Assembly: GCA_010093515.1 (NCBI GenBank) | Contig: MU001678.1 | Span: 1-64,000, forward strand | Source of the DNA: Lineolata rhizophorae | Lineage: Eukaryota; Ascomycota; Dothideomycetes; Lineolatales; Lineolataceae | Direction: 5' to 3' | DNA length: 64,000 nucleotides | Shown here: positions 1-9,565 of the stretch, one piece after another | Position numbering within the stretch: position 1 is the first letter of the stretch | How the letters are laid out: each line of letters starts with the position of its first letter | Program-made: the position numbers and the translations under genes | Notes under the pieces: model-generated | Database searches by the model: none | What the model was told of the DNA's origin: nothing | What the model saw: the letters and a program-made list of their open reading frames with translations, nothing else

Positions 1-1162
1 CGGAGCTCTGGAGGGCCTAAAGGGCCGTTCGAGCGGCGGCGGAAGAAGAGAAGATACGCGGCTGACGTTACAACGCCGTTGGGATTGGCACGTTTGTGGA
101 CGCTGGAGTCTGGGAACCGTCAGCGCAAGTAGTATATGAAGGATGATAATACGTACTGTTAATGTCCCTTCTTGGGTGGTGAGAAACCTACCGTGCCGAG
201 AAAAATCATGGGTACCTTAACTTCGAACTCAGAATCTATCAACATAACGTAAAGACACTGGACTCTACTAGTTAATTCTAGATTAGCTAAGCTAGTTGTT
301 TCTATATTGAGTTCTATAGTGAGAGAACCAAATAGTCAAATTCAGTTGCGTGCAGTCTAAAATCGTGATCGCATCTCGGGTTCATGACAGCTGGATACTT
401 GCCCGTAAGGAAATGGGTAAGCAAAGCACGATACGTAGTCTCCAAGATGTAATGTGCAACTGCAATCAATTCCAGCTCTAAGTAGTGGTATAGGATGTCT
501 ACCATTGATAATCGCATGACTTCCTCGGGATATTATTCGGTGGTTGTATTCGGTTGCTCCCGTGACATGCAATTAATATCTAGGGCTCTGCAGAGCTGAA
601 ACAAGTGTAACTGTTGTGCAAGAGCTGAAAAAAAGTGTGCTTTGAGTGATAGCACGCCGAAAAAATGTGGACGACGGATCACAAGCCACACTGGCATTTT
701 CGCCTCTCAACTCTGCGCCTTCCACTTGGTAGCTGCCATCGCCGATCCACCTACTCTCTAGCTTCACCAATTAAACTACACAATTGGTGGAAAAACGGCA
801 TTTGGGAAATAATGTTCGGGTGTCACACGGCCAAAGACACAAGAACCAACTGCTTATTACATGGACATAGGAGGACGAGTCCTATATTAGCACTACACAG
901 CAAGCCCCGCTTGTGTTTGTTGGTGTGATCCCCGACTTCTACTGCTCCGGCTCGCAATTCGAAAAAGACAGTAAGGGACAAAGCACAAAGTGCACACACT
1001 CTTATAGAACCGTGCGTGAGTGAACCTTTTGCACTCCGGTAATACGAAACGTGTTCCATAACGCGCCAATTCGCCCAAGTGACGAAGGAAAAGATACGAA
1101 AGGGGGGGCGGGGGTTGGGAGAAAATGGCGTTGAGACACCGAGAGAAACCCGAGACCACCAG
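1..1162. other. Left-edge intergenic DNA, no gene recognised
   Basis: About 1.16 kb before the copper transporter's stop codon. Short open frames exist on both strands, but none has a recognisable motif, a good coding pattern or a plausible splice structure. The right part is the 3' flank of the minus-strand transporter gene. I see no tRNA, repeat array or transposon signature. Part of a gene lying mainly outside the window cannot be excluded. Confidence 0.5.
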
Positions 1163-1902
1163 CTAATGCGGCACGACGGCGGCGTACCTGCCCACAGCCA
1201 AGTCTCCGACGAAGGCACCCGCTAGAACCGACATGAAGTAGCCGACGTTCATCGTCATGACCGCCAGCATCCTGGGGAAGAAAAGGACTCGTTAGCACAC
1301 AGCTCAACGCAACCAAGCACGAAGAAGGGCAAAAAAAAAAGGGGGGGGGGGGAGAAAGCTCGGAAGCCCGACACATACAGCAAGTAACCCACGCCCACGA
1401 TGACCGTGACCAGCGCCGCCCTGGGCAAATCCGTGCTGAAGCGCCACGGCTGCACCTCGCCCAGGTCATCATGCAGCACCTTGACATGTTCCTGGACGCC
1501 ATGCGTCGTCAGGACCGCGTTCTTAGCATGCAGCTCGTCGCCATCGGGCGAGGCGGCCCTCTCGGCGGCCGACATCTTGTCGGCGACGACGACGTAGCGG
1601 CGGCGCACGGCGCGGTCGTGCCAGCGGCGCTCGAGCAGCTGCTTGGCCGCGAAGAGGCACCGGTACACAATGCCCAGGACGATGAGGAAGATGCAGGTGC
1701 CGGCGTACTGGCCGACGGTGGCGGGCGCCCACGACGAGGAGTAGAGTGGGGTGCCCGTGCTGGTGAAGAAGGACATGATCATGGCCGAGGCCGGCATCGT
1801 GTCCATGGCGCCGTGGGAGTGGCCCGAGGACATGTCCATGGTGGCGGCCGCGGCGGTGGCCGTGGTGGTCATGGACGCCATGTCGCTGTGGTCGTGATCC
1901 AT
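1163..1902 (-). CDS. Ctr-family copper transporter
   Basis: Plasma-membrane (or vacuolar) Cu(I) importer of the Ctr/SLC31 family, working as a trimer. Two exons: 1902-1379 and 1271-1163, with an intron of 107 nt (donor GTATGT, acceptor CCCCAG) splitting codon 175; 210 aa. The N-terminal 45 residues are Met/His-rich (DHDH, MDM, HSH, MIM) and would bind copper outside the membrane. TM1 lies near residues 62-86, TM2 near 160-178 and TM3 near 178-204. The family's diagnostic MxxxM (M176/M180) and GxxxG (G193/G197) motifs are both present, so it looks functional. The cytosolic loop (about 87-158) is charged. The intron contains A10G12. It is divergent from a metalloreductase gene that would supply Cu(I), which supports the role. 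I infer a high-affinity type; the copper-regulated class cannot be told from sequence alone. Confidence 0.93.
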
Positions 1903-3859
1903 TGTTGCGTTGGGAGGATGAGGATGAGGATGGTGGTGAGGATAGTGGTGATGTCTCGGGGGACTTTCGTATTGAATTAATTCGTCGTTGGCTGTTCTGG
2001 AGTCGTCAAGACTCGGAGGGGAGATTGTTGCAAGAAAGGCAAAAGGGCTAAAAAGAAAAGACTGATTTGCGTCCCAGAGAGTGCACCGTGTGCAAAATAG
2101 ATAGCCAAGCGATCTCTTACGACGCGCGAGGGTGCAAGAAATGAAAAATAGTTTGGGCTCGACCCAAGATAGTAGGCAGTGAGAGACTGAGGTAAGAGTG
2201 ATGAAGTGACGCGACTGGGCGCCAGTCCCACGGGTTGATATATACGCGTCGTAGCCCCGGAACCAAAATAACCTTCTCCTCCCTCCCTCCCCTCGAACCA
2301 GCGCAAATGTGCTCTTCTTAAAACGAGAGCGAAAGAAACCGCGACGAAAGGGCCAAGTCAGTCGGGCTTGGCGGGGTCAATGGGCCCTGGCCTGGAGCAC
2401 GCCTGAGGAGGAAGGGCTGATGCACGATGAAACCCGGCTGCGCGGGAGATTCAGGGCCTCAGGCAAGCCAAGAGCAAAGCACGGGGAAGGCTCCACGTAA
2501 GGACGGGACGAAGATCCTTAAGAGACCGAGAAGACCTTTGAAAAAGGAAAGCGGCAGGGCACACGAGAAAATGCGAGCGTTTCAGGCGCCATTGTTCTTG
2601 CGCCGCCGGACCACCCTACCTTAACATATAGGGCCGTAATATCTTGCTCACGGCTGGGTACTGGGCACAGTAGCTACAGTGCCTTTTGAGGTCTTAGCGG
2701 CGGACGCAGGATGGTGGAAGAGCACAAATGCGCAAGTTTCCTGCGCGCCCGATTGGCTCCGGCCGGCGCGGGCCCCCGGTTGCGCCGCATGCGGCCGCCA
2801 CCGCGACGCACCCGACACGATGGCCGGGCCCAAGGGTCCCCCCCACGTCGCCCAATGGCCGCGCACGCCAGCCCACGACGAACCACCGCCGCCATAGCAC
2901 TGTCCCCCGCGCCGTGGTAGAAACCAGCTCAATTCTCCGCAGACCAGCCGGTGTTCGCGTTGCGACTGTGGGCGCCTTGGTTGGAAGCAGAGCCGCCAAC
3001 CAGGCTCCGCCATCCCGATTGCACACTAGACCCGCGGTAGCTAAGCAAAGACGCCAACCAACGAACCGGGGCGGGGTGGACCGACATGCAGCGAAGCACA
3101 TGGCGGCGAGTTAAATATTATTGTCGACGGCGCCGTCCGCGCGGGAAGGAAGGCGTGGAACGTGATCTCGCCGTTAAAGGAACGACCGGGCAATCTACAG
3201 ACCTGCCTTTTATCATCCTCGGGGGCCGCCGACACTTTCACCTTCAATATACATACTTACAGTCTCCGTCCTGACACTGTGTGACGAGGCCGAAAGCAGG
3301 ACCGCTCAATCAATTAGTCGGGCCACTGCCCACTCCGTGCCTGACCCTACCTTGGCAACCTTGTACGGCGCCGGTCGACTGACTGAACGTCGAACGACTT
3401 CACGGCGACGTACGCGTACGACAGACATGCCGCTGCATTGAGCCACAGTGGCAGCACACCCGGCACTTCACTTACCTAGGCACCACGGAGAAATCTATTC
3501 CAATAATCCATACTCCGCAGAGCCCAAGGAAACACATTTGGAAGAGAAGACAAAAGGAAAAGCAAACCTTGTCGCACGGCCCGAATTGCATGGCACTCGT
3601 CCTATAGTCCGTCCCGACGCCGCCGCCCGCTACCGAGGGTCCCTCCGGACTGATCTCCGGCCCCTCGAGTTTCAAAGGAGTCGTCGTCACTCAGTCGAGC
3701 TCACAGCAACGAACCCCGCCGCCGAGGACCCGGCCCCCGGCTGGTTTGCGCGGCCTCCTAGAGCCGACAAACCCTACTCCCTCCCCAGCGCCCGTCTCAG
3801 CGACGGGTCGCCCGGGAAAGGCCGGTCGGTATAGCTAGCCAGCCGGCCAGCCAGCCGCC
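1903..3859. promoter_or_regulatory. Shared intergenic promoter region, copper transporter/metalloreductase
   Basis: This 1.96 kb region separates two divergent copper-uptake genes and must contain both promoters. Visible elements are a TATATA box at 2239-2244 (about 340 bp before the transporter ATG) and three octamers one base away from the Mac1/MacA copper-response consensus (at 2089-2096, 2308-2315 and 2643-2650). Open frames inside it (for example 3448-3834) show no recognisable protein. Assignment as a bidirectional regulatory region follows from the gene order; the individual sites are only candidates. Confidence 0.5.
2239..2244 (-). promoter_or_regulatory. TATA box candidate for the copper transporter
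   Basis: TATATA, palindromic, in a GC-rich setting about 340 bp upstream of the minus-strand start codon at 1902. It is the best TATA-like element on the transporter side of the intergenic region. Position is loose for a fungal promoter and the transcription start is unknown. Confidence 0.4.
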
Positions 3860-6674
3860 ATGGACATGAGCGGCGGCGGCATGTCCATGGGCTCCATGTC
3901 CATGGGCGGGCTGCCCTCCAACTTCACCTTCCAGCGCATGTACTGGGCCGTCGTCGGCACGGCCGTGGGCATCGCCTTCGTCGTCAACGTGGCGCAATAC
4001 GCGCTATTTCGGCAGCGGTAGGTTGTTGTATTTCGTTCAGCAGTACGACGAGAAGAAAAACACAAAAGAACATAAAAGGAGAAACGGAGATCGTTCAATG
4101 ACGAACGCGACTCGCTCGTCCACTTGCCGTTCTTTCCCGTTCGTACCATCTCGCCACGTCGTGCGAGATCCCCGCCGGGGCAAGAGAGGGACAGCATGTT
4201 TGCTGACGCTTTACGATTCGTGCCCTCTCCGCAGAATCCACGCCGCCCGCCGCGGCGACCCCACCCCCGCGAAGCCCAAGTCCATCCCCGCCGTCTTCTT
4301 CGCGACCCTCACGGCCCTCGCCCGCGAAGCCAGCCACGCCGCCCCGCCGCCGCTCCGCCTCGGCGGGCGCCGCCTCGCGATCGCCTTCCCCACCGTCGGC
4401 GCGACGGCGCTCGTGCTCGGCAACGCCGTCGTGCTCGTCGTGCTGAGCCTGTACGGCCTGGACACGGCGTCGCTCCGGGCGCGCGAGGACGTCGCCTTCC
4501 GGGCCGGCTTCGTCAGCGTCGCGCAGCTGCCGCTCGTCTTCCTGCTAGCCGGGCGCAACAGCGTGCCGGGCTGGCTGGCCGGCAGCAGCCACGAGCGGCT
4601 GAACGGGCTGCACCGCTGGAGCGCGCGCTGCCTGCTGCTGACGGCGACGCTGCACATGGGGTACTGGGTCGGGGCGTGGGCGCCGTACGACTACGTCGGC
4701 CGCAAGGTGGCCGGCGACCCCATCACGCAGCGGGGCTTCGCCGCGTGGGCCGTGCTCGTCTGGATCGCGCTCAGCGGCGCCGGCTGGCTGCCGCTGCGCC
4801 GCCGCTGGTACGAGGTCTTCGTCGTCCAGCACGTCGCCTCCTTCGTCGCCCTCGTCGCCCTCGTCTACCTGCACACCCCGGCCGAGGTGCACGGGTACAT
4901 CTGGGCGTGCGTCGCCATCTTCTTCTTCGACCGCGTCCTGCGCGCCGCGCGCTTCCTGGGCGCCAACCTGGCCGTCCTGCACCCCCGGCGGCGACGGCGG
5001 CGCTCCGGTGGCGGCGGCGGCGCTGGCGCGCTCTGGGCCTGCGAGGCGGAGCTGGCGCCGCTGGCGGGCGGCGCGACGCGTCTCACGGTGCGGGACCCGC
5101 CCATCGGGACCTGGCGGCCGGGCCAGCACGTCTTCCTGGCCTGCCACGGGGTGGCGCCGCTGCAGAGCCACCCTTTTACCGTCGCGTCGCTGCCCGAGGA
5201 CGGCGCCATGGAGTTCGTGGTCAAGGCGGAGCGGGGCGGGACGAGGCGCTTCTTCCGGCACGCGAGCGGGGGAGGGAAGCAGGGCGTGGGGCTGCTCACG
5301 GCCGTCGATGCCGCCGCGAAAGCTACCGCAGGCCCTGAAGGAAGAGGAGTAGGAGTAGGAGGAACCCCGGTGATGACGGTGCCCGGCAAGACGCGCAGCG
5401 TCGCCATCGAGGGCCCCTACGGGGGGGCCATCCGGCCCCTGCGCCAATTCGACAGCGTCGTCCTCTTCGCCGGCAGCTCCGGCGCCACCTTCACGGTGCC
5501 GCTGCTGCGCGACCTCGTCTCGCGGTGGCGCAAAGCGGCGGCCGCCCGGCGGCCTTCTCCCTCATCACCGCCACCAGCATCGGGCAGCACTAGCAGGCTC
5601 CGGAGGGTCCTCTCCGCCATCGACGCCCGCGGCGACGACGCCGACGGCGCCACCGTCACCCGCTACGTCCGCTTCGTCTGGGTGGTCAAGTCGCGCGGGC
5701 AGCTCGGCTGGTTCGCGGCGCAGCTCTCGGCGACGGTGGCCGAAGCCGAGCGGATTAGCCGGGCGAGCGGCAGCGACAGCAGCAGCAGCGGTGGCGGCGG
5801 CGGCGGTGGAGTCGGCGGCTTCCAGGTCCGCGTCCACGCCAGCGTCTACGTCACGTGCGACGAGACGCTGGCCGCGGAGCACGGGTCGCTGCTGGCGGGG
5901 CTGCCGGCGGCGGCCAAGAGGCGGTGGTGGTGGTGGCGGCAGCAGCGGGAGGGCGCCGGCGCCGGCGCGGCGCGACATGGTGCCGTTAGGGAGGTTGGTA
6001 GGGGTGACGCCGACGGGGGCGAAGTCGAGGAGGGCGGGGACGAGGACGAGGACGAGAAGGAGAAGGCGGCGTGGCGGCGCGGGGAGGAGATGGTGTCGTT
6101 CCGGGAGGTGGTCGGGGGGTCGGAGGAGTCGAGCGCGGGGAGCTACGCCGAGGGGGGTAACGGCGGCGGTGGTTGCGGCGCAGACGGGTCCGTCTGCTGT
6201 TGCAGGCGGACTGTCGGCGAGGGAGATGTCCGCGGCGACGTCGATGCTATTGCCAACGCGGCCGCTCCCGTCTGCACGTGCAGCGGCGGCGATGCCACGG
6301 TTTCGTCTGGCGCCAAGGCCGCGCCCTGGCCCTCCCAGCCCTCCGCCCACGACGACGACGCCGCCGCCGCCGCCGCCAAGCAGCCCCCTGCTGCCACCAC
6401 CACCACCACCACCACCATGGCCGACGCGGCGCTTCCCCCGGGCCTGCTCGTGCACCCGTCCATCGCGCTGCTGGGCGGGCGGCCGCGGGTGCGCGACGTG
6501 GTGCGGCGGGTGCTCGAGCGGGCGCGGGGCGAGAGCGCGGTGGTGGTGTGCGGGCCCGCGGGGCTGGCGGCCGACGTGCGGGCGGCGGTGGTGGGGCTGA
6601 GCGACGAGAGGGCGGTGCACAAGGGGACGGGGGCGCAGGGGGTGTATTTGCACGTGGAAGGGTTTGGGTATTGA
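3860..6674 (+). CDS. FRE-type ferric/cupric reductase (metalloreductase)
   Basis: Transmembrane flavocytochrome that moves electrons from NADPH through FAD and two hemes to extracellular Cu(II)/Fe(III). Exon 1 is 3860-4017 and exon 2 is 4235-6674 (intron 217 nt, donor GTAGGT, acceptor CCGCAG); 865 aa. The first 17 residues are Met-rich (MxM repeats: M1, M3, M8, M10, M13, M15), resembling a Ctr transporter N-terminus, then a TM segment. Heme ligand pairs are H179/H193 and H252/H266, each 14 apart. The FAD motif HPFTxxS starts at H365, the NADPH motif GPYGG at G446, and the C-terminal CGPAG at C825. About 180 residues of low-complexity sequence (near 609-786: Gly, Glu/Asp, Ala, Thr, with a Cys cluster near 700) interrupt the NAD-binding half. 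The divergent Ctr neighbour suggests copper as a physiological substrate; iron remains possible. Confidence 0.92.
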
Positions 6675-8269
6675 GGTTGTGGGGTTGTGGATTTGGGGTT
6701 GGGGCGGTGGGAGAACAGGGGACGGTGCAGTGGCTTGGTAATCTAGGGGGTGATTTGTGGGGGAATCGACGGCGTTTTTTCTGGGAGGGATCTTGTGAGA
6801 GAGTTTTGCCAGGTGGAGCATGGAATACGTATGTACCTACGGAGTAGATACGTGCGAATGAGGCTCACGAGATGGGGATGCCTACATACCCCCCGGGGGT
6901 GGATGAATGCTGGGTTGGTCGCACGGATACGGAGTTCGGCTGGGTACCAGCATCGCGCATATCATTTGTGGTAGACATGTAGGTAGGCAACCAACCTTGT
7001 ACAGGACCGATTTCCTCGATTGGTACCGGCCTAACTTCTAATGAACATTTACGTTGCCCAAGGCAGAGCGTGAAATGGGGGCTGGACAGTGGATGGATGA
7101 TTAGTGATGGTTGCGCCTACGCGGCTTGGAAATGCGGTGGCTCGGAACGGGCACGGCGCAAGAGGCACCGTGGAACATGCGCGCTCGGCGTACTCCGTAC
7201 CACGGGGACGGTCAGCGATGGCGATACGAAAACGGCAATCGGTGATCTCACTGCTCCGACTTGAAGCTGGAAGCGCAGCGGAGTGAGCCGTGGATCGGTG
7301 CTCCGTATGTCGGCGGCGCAACCACGGGTCACGGCGTCGGAGTGCGGGAGACCCGGGATCCGATGCAGGGCTCGCTTTTGTCAGCGGCGCCAAACCGCAA
7401 CCGGCGCCCGGGGCCGGGGGCGTTGGGCGGGAGATTGCCGCCTGCCGTGGCCCCGGGCCCCCTGGCGCCCAAGCTCCAGCAAAAAAGGCCTGACCAACCG
7501 TCGTGCGCCGCAGCACGTGAGGCCGCATTTTTAATCCTCGCGCTCGGTGCTGAATTGACCAATTTCTCGTCGGCGGGAAGCACAAGATATATATCGTGGA
7601 GACGGGCCCGGGGCCGCCGATAACAGTACCACACGGTATCCATCTCCCTCCTCCTGCAAGAAGTTCCTGCCGCCTGCCTTGGTGGTGCGCTTCTTCCATT
7701 TCGGCCCCGACACTGCTGCGTGCACACACACACGACTCCTTGGCCATTTTCGGAGCTCCCCACATCGTCCCCGAGCTTGCATTGGCCAATCAGCAGCCCT
7801 CCTTGCTGGACCCTTCCCCTTCCCGTCCCCAGCCTTGTTGCTCTGTCTTACCTGCTAGTCAACATCACGCGTAAATCTCACCTTGTCCCTCCTTTCTCCT
7901 CTCCGTCCCTTTCCGGTTCTTCTTTCTTCTGCCCTCGAATAGCTTCTTTTTGAGTCCCTTGTTTGGACTTGGGTGCGAGTTTCAAAAGCTCGTCACAATA
8001 GCCCCCTTTCAAACACTCCGTTTCATTTCTCCCGACGCGCTCCTTTCAAGTCGCTCGACCTCAGGACCTAGTCCGACCCGACAGCCTAACTCCTGCCTCA
8101 TACTCCCAACTATCTCTACTTTGCGAGACTCGAAAAAAAAAAAAGTCCATCGTTGACACTCAATCCCCGTCGAAAGAAATAGAACAACACGATCCCCCCC
8201 CCCCCCCCCGCCTTCCTCCCCTCTTTTAGACACCATAGCTCTATCCTCCTCACTCCAACGCTCGCCATC
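6675..8269. other. Intergenic; 3' flank of reductase and promoter of AIF-like gene
   Basis: No conserved gene seen. A 246-residue open frame on minus (7049-7789) has no recognisable domain and an odd composition; I treat it as chance. The last 480 bp before the start codon at 8270 are strongly pyrimidine-rich, including a run of C around 8197-8210 and A-run at 8136-8147, as is common around fungal transcription starts. GATATATATC lies at 7587-7596. Two exact copies of TACGGAGTA or its complement lie at 6838-6846 and 7191-7199. Confidence 0.5.
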
Positions 8270-9565
8270 ATGCCCGAACAACGCAACATCATCGTCCTCG
8301 GCGCCTCCTACGCCGGCCTTGGCTCCATGCACTACATCATGAAGCACACGATGCCCGCCCTGGCCGCCACCACCGACGGCAAGGACATCACCTACCACGC
8401 GTACATCGTCTCGCCCTCGCGCGACTTCATGGCGCGGCCCGCGGCGCCGCGCTACATCGCCGACAAGGACCTGCTCGGCGGCTACGGCAAGCTGTTCAAG
8501 CCGCTCTCGGGCGCGCTCGAGCAGTACCCCAAGGACTCGTACACCATCGTGCAGGGCAGCGCGACGGCGTGGGACCCGACGGCGCGCATCGTGACGGTGA
8601 CGCCCACGGCGCCCGACGCCGGCGCCGGCGGCGAGCAGGTCCTGGAGTACTGGGCGCTGGTCGTGGCCACGGGGGCCCGCACCGAAAGCCCCATGATGTC
8701 GGTGGTGGGCGACACGTCGGTCACGACGGCGGCGCTGGACGCCATGAACGCGAAGCTCAAGGCGGCCAAGACGGTCGTGGTGGGCGGCGGCGGGCCCTCG
8801 GGCGTCGAGACGGCCGGCGAGATCGGCGAGATGCTCAACGGCGCCGCCGGCTGGTTCGCGGACCGGCCCGCCCACCCCAAGGCCGCCGTCACCCTCGTCA
8901 CCGCCTCGGACCGCCTCCTGCCGCTGCTGCGCCCCGCCATCGCCAGCCAGGCCGAAGCTATGCTGCGCCGCGTCGGCGTCGACGTGCGCTACAACACCAA
9001 GATCGAGTCGGTGGCCGACGACGCCGACGGCGCGACCACGGTGCACCTGTCGAGCGCGACGGCGGGGGCGGCGCCCCCGGAGCCCATCAAGGCCGACGCG
9101 TACGTCCCGGCCGTCGGGCTGGCGCCCAACTCGGGCTTCGTGCCCGCCCACCTACTGGACGAGCGCCGCCGGGTCAAGGTGAACGCCAAGACGCTGCGGG
9201 TCGACGGCGCCGGGCCCCGCGTGTACTGCGTCGGCGACGTCGGCGACCACACGCCGCACGGCGGCATCCCGGACACGTACTCGGGGGTGCCGGTCTTGGG
9301 CGCCAACATGAAGCGCGACTGCGTGGCGGCGGCGGCGGGCAAGGAAGGGGCCGCCGTGGAGGGGCAGGACAAGGAGTTTACGCCCTTGACAAAGGAGGCC
9401 CAGATCGTGCCCGTGGGAAGGTCCAAGGGCGTCGGCGCCATCATGGGGTTCAAGTTGCCGTCGATCTTGATCTGGTTGATCAAGGGGCGCACTTTCATGC
9501 TGGAGCCGGCCTTCTTTGTTAATATGACGTATTTGGGGAACTTGTATAAGAAGGAGGCGAAGTAG
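8270..9565 (+). CDS. AIF/FSP1-like FAD-dependent NAD(P)H oxidoreductase
   Basis: Single exon, 431 aa, of the pyridine nucleotide-disulfide oxidoreductase superfamily in its AIF-homologue (AIFM2/FSP1, yeast Aif1/NDE-like) branch. Residues 8-20 form the N-terminal dinucleotide-binding turn (VLGASYAGLG), and a second Rossmann glycine motif (VVVGGGGPSGVETAGEI, near 167-183) binds NAD(P)H. The VVATGA ATG-motif lies between them and the C-terminal GD motif (CVGDVGDHTPHG) that contacts FAD is near 320-330. The C-terminus has a hydrophobic stretch ending GNLYKKEAK, with no clear TM anchor or cleaved mitochondrial signal. Likely an NAD(P)H-quinone-type oxidoreductase, in the family linked to apoptosis or lipid-peroxidation defence; the substrate is not fixed by sequence. 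Third codon positions are overwhelmingly G or C. The ATG at 8270 is preceded by a pyrimidine-rich leader and fits the family start. Confidence 0.88.
   Translation: MPEQRNIIVLGASYAGLGSMHYIMKHTMPALAATTDGKDITYHAYIVSPSRDFMARPAAPRYIADKDLLGGYGKLFKPLSGALEQYPKDSYTIVQGSATAWDPTARIVTVTPTAPDAGAGGEQVLEYWALVVATGARTESPMMSVVGDTSVTTAALDAMNAKLKAAKTVVVGGGGPSGVETAGEIGEMLNGAAGWFADRPAHPKAAVTLVTASDRLLPLLRPAIASQAEAMLRRVGVDVRYNTKIESVADDADGATTVHLSSATAGAAPPEPIKADAYVPAVGLAPNSGFVPAHLLDERRRVKVNAKTLRVDGAGPRVYCVGDVGDHTPHGGIPDTYSGVPVLGANMKRDCVAAAAGKEGAAVEGQDKEFTPLTKEAQIVPVGRSKGVGAIMGFKLPSILIWLIKGRTFMLEPAFFVNMTYLGNLYKKEAK

Noticed and set aside
5565-6821. Minus-strand open frame of 418 codons over the reductase
   Set aside because: Antisense to the Gly/Ala-rich and NAD-binding parts of the reductase; no domain of its own.
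7049-7789. Minus-strand open frame of 246 codons upstream of the AIF-like gene
   Set aside because: No recognisable domain, no splice partners, Arg/Pro/Ala/Ser-rich like chance frames in GC-rich DNA; it overlaps a promoter region.
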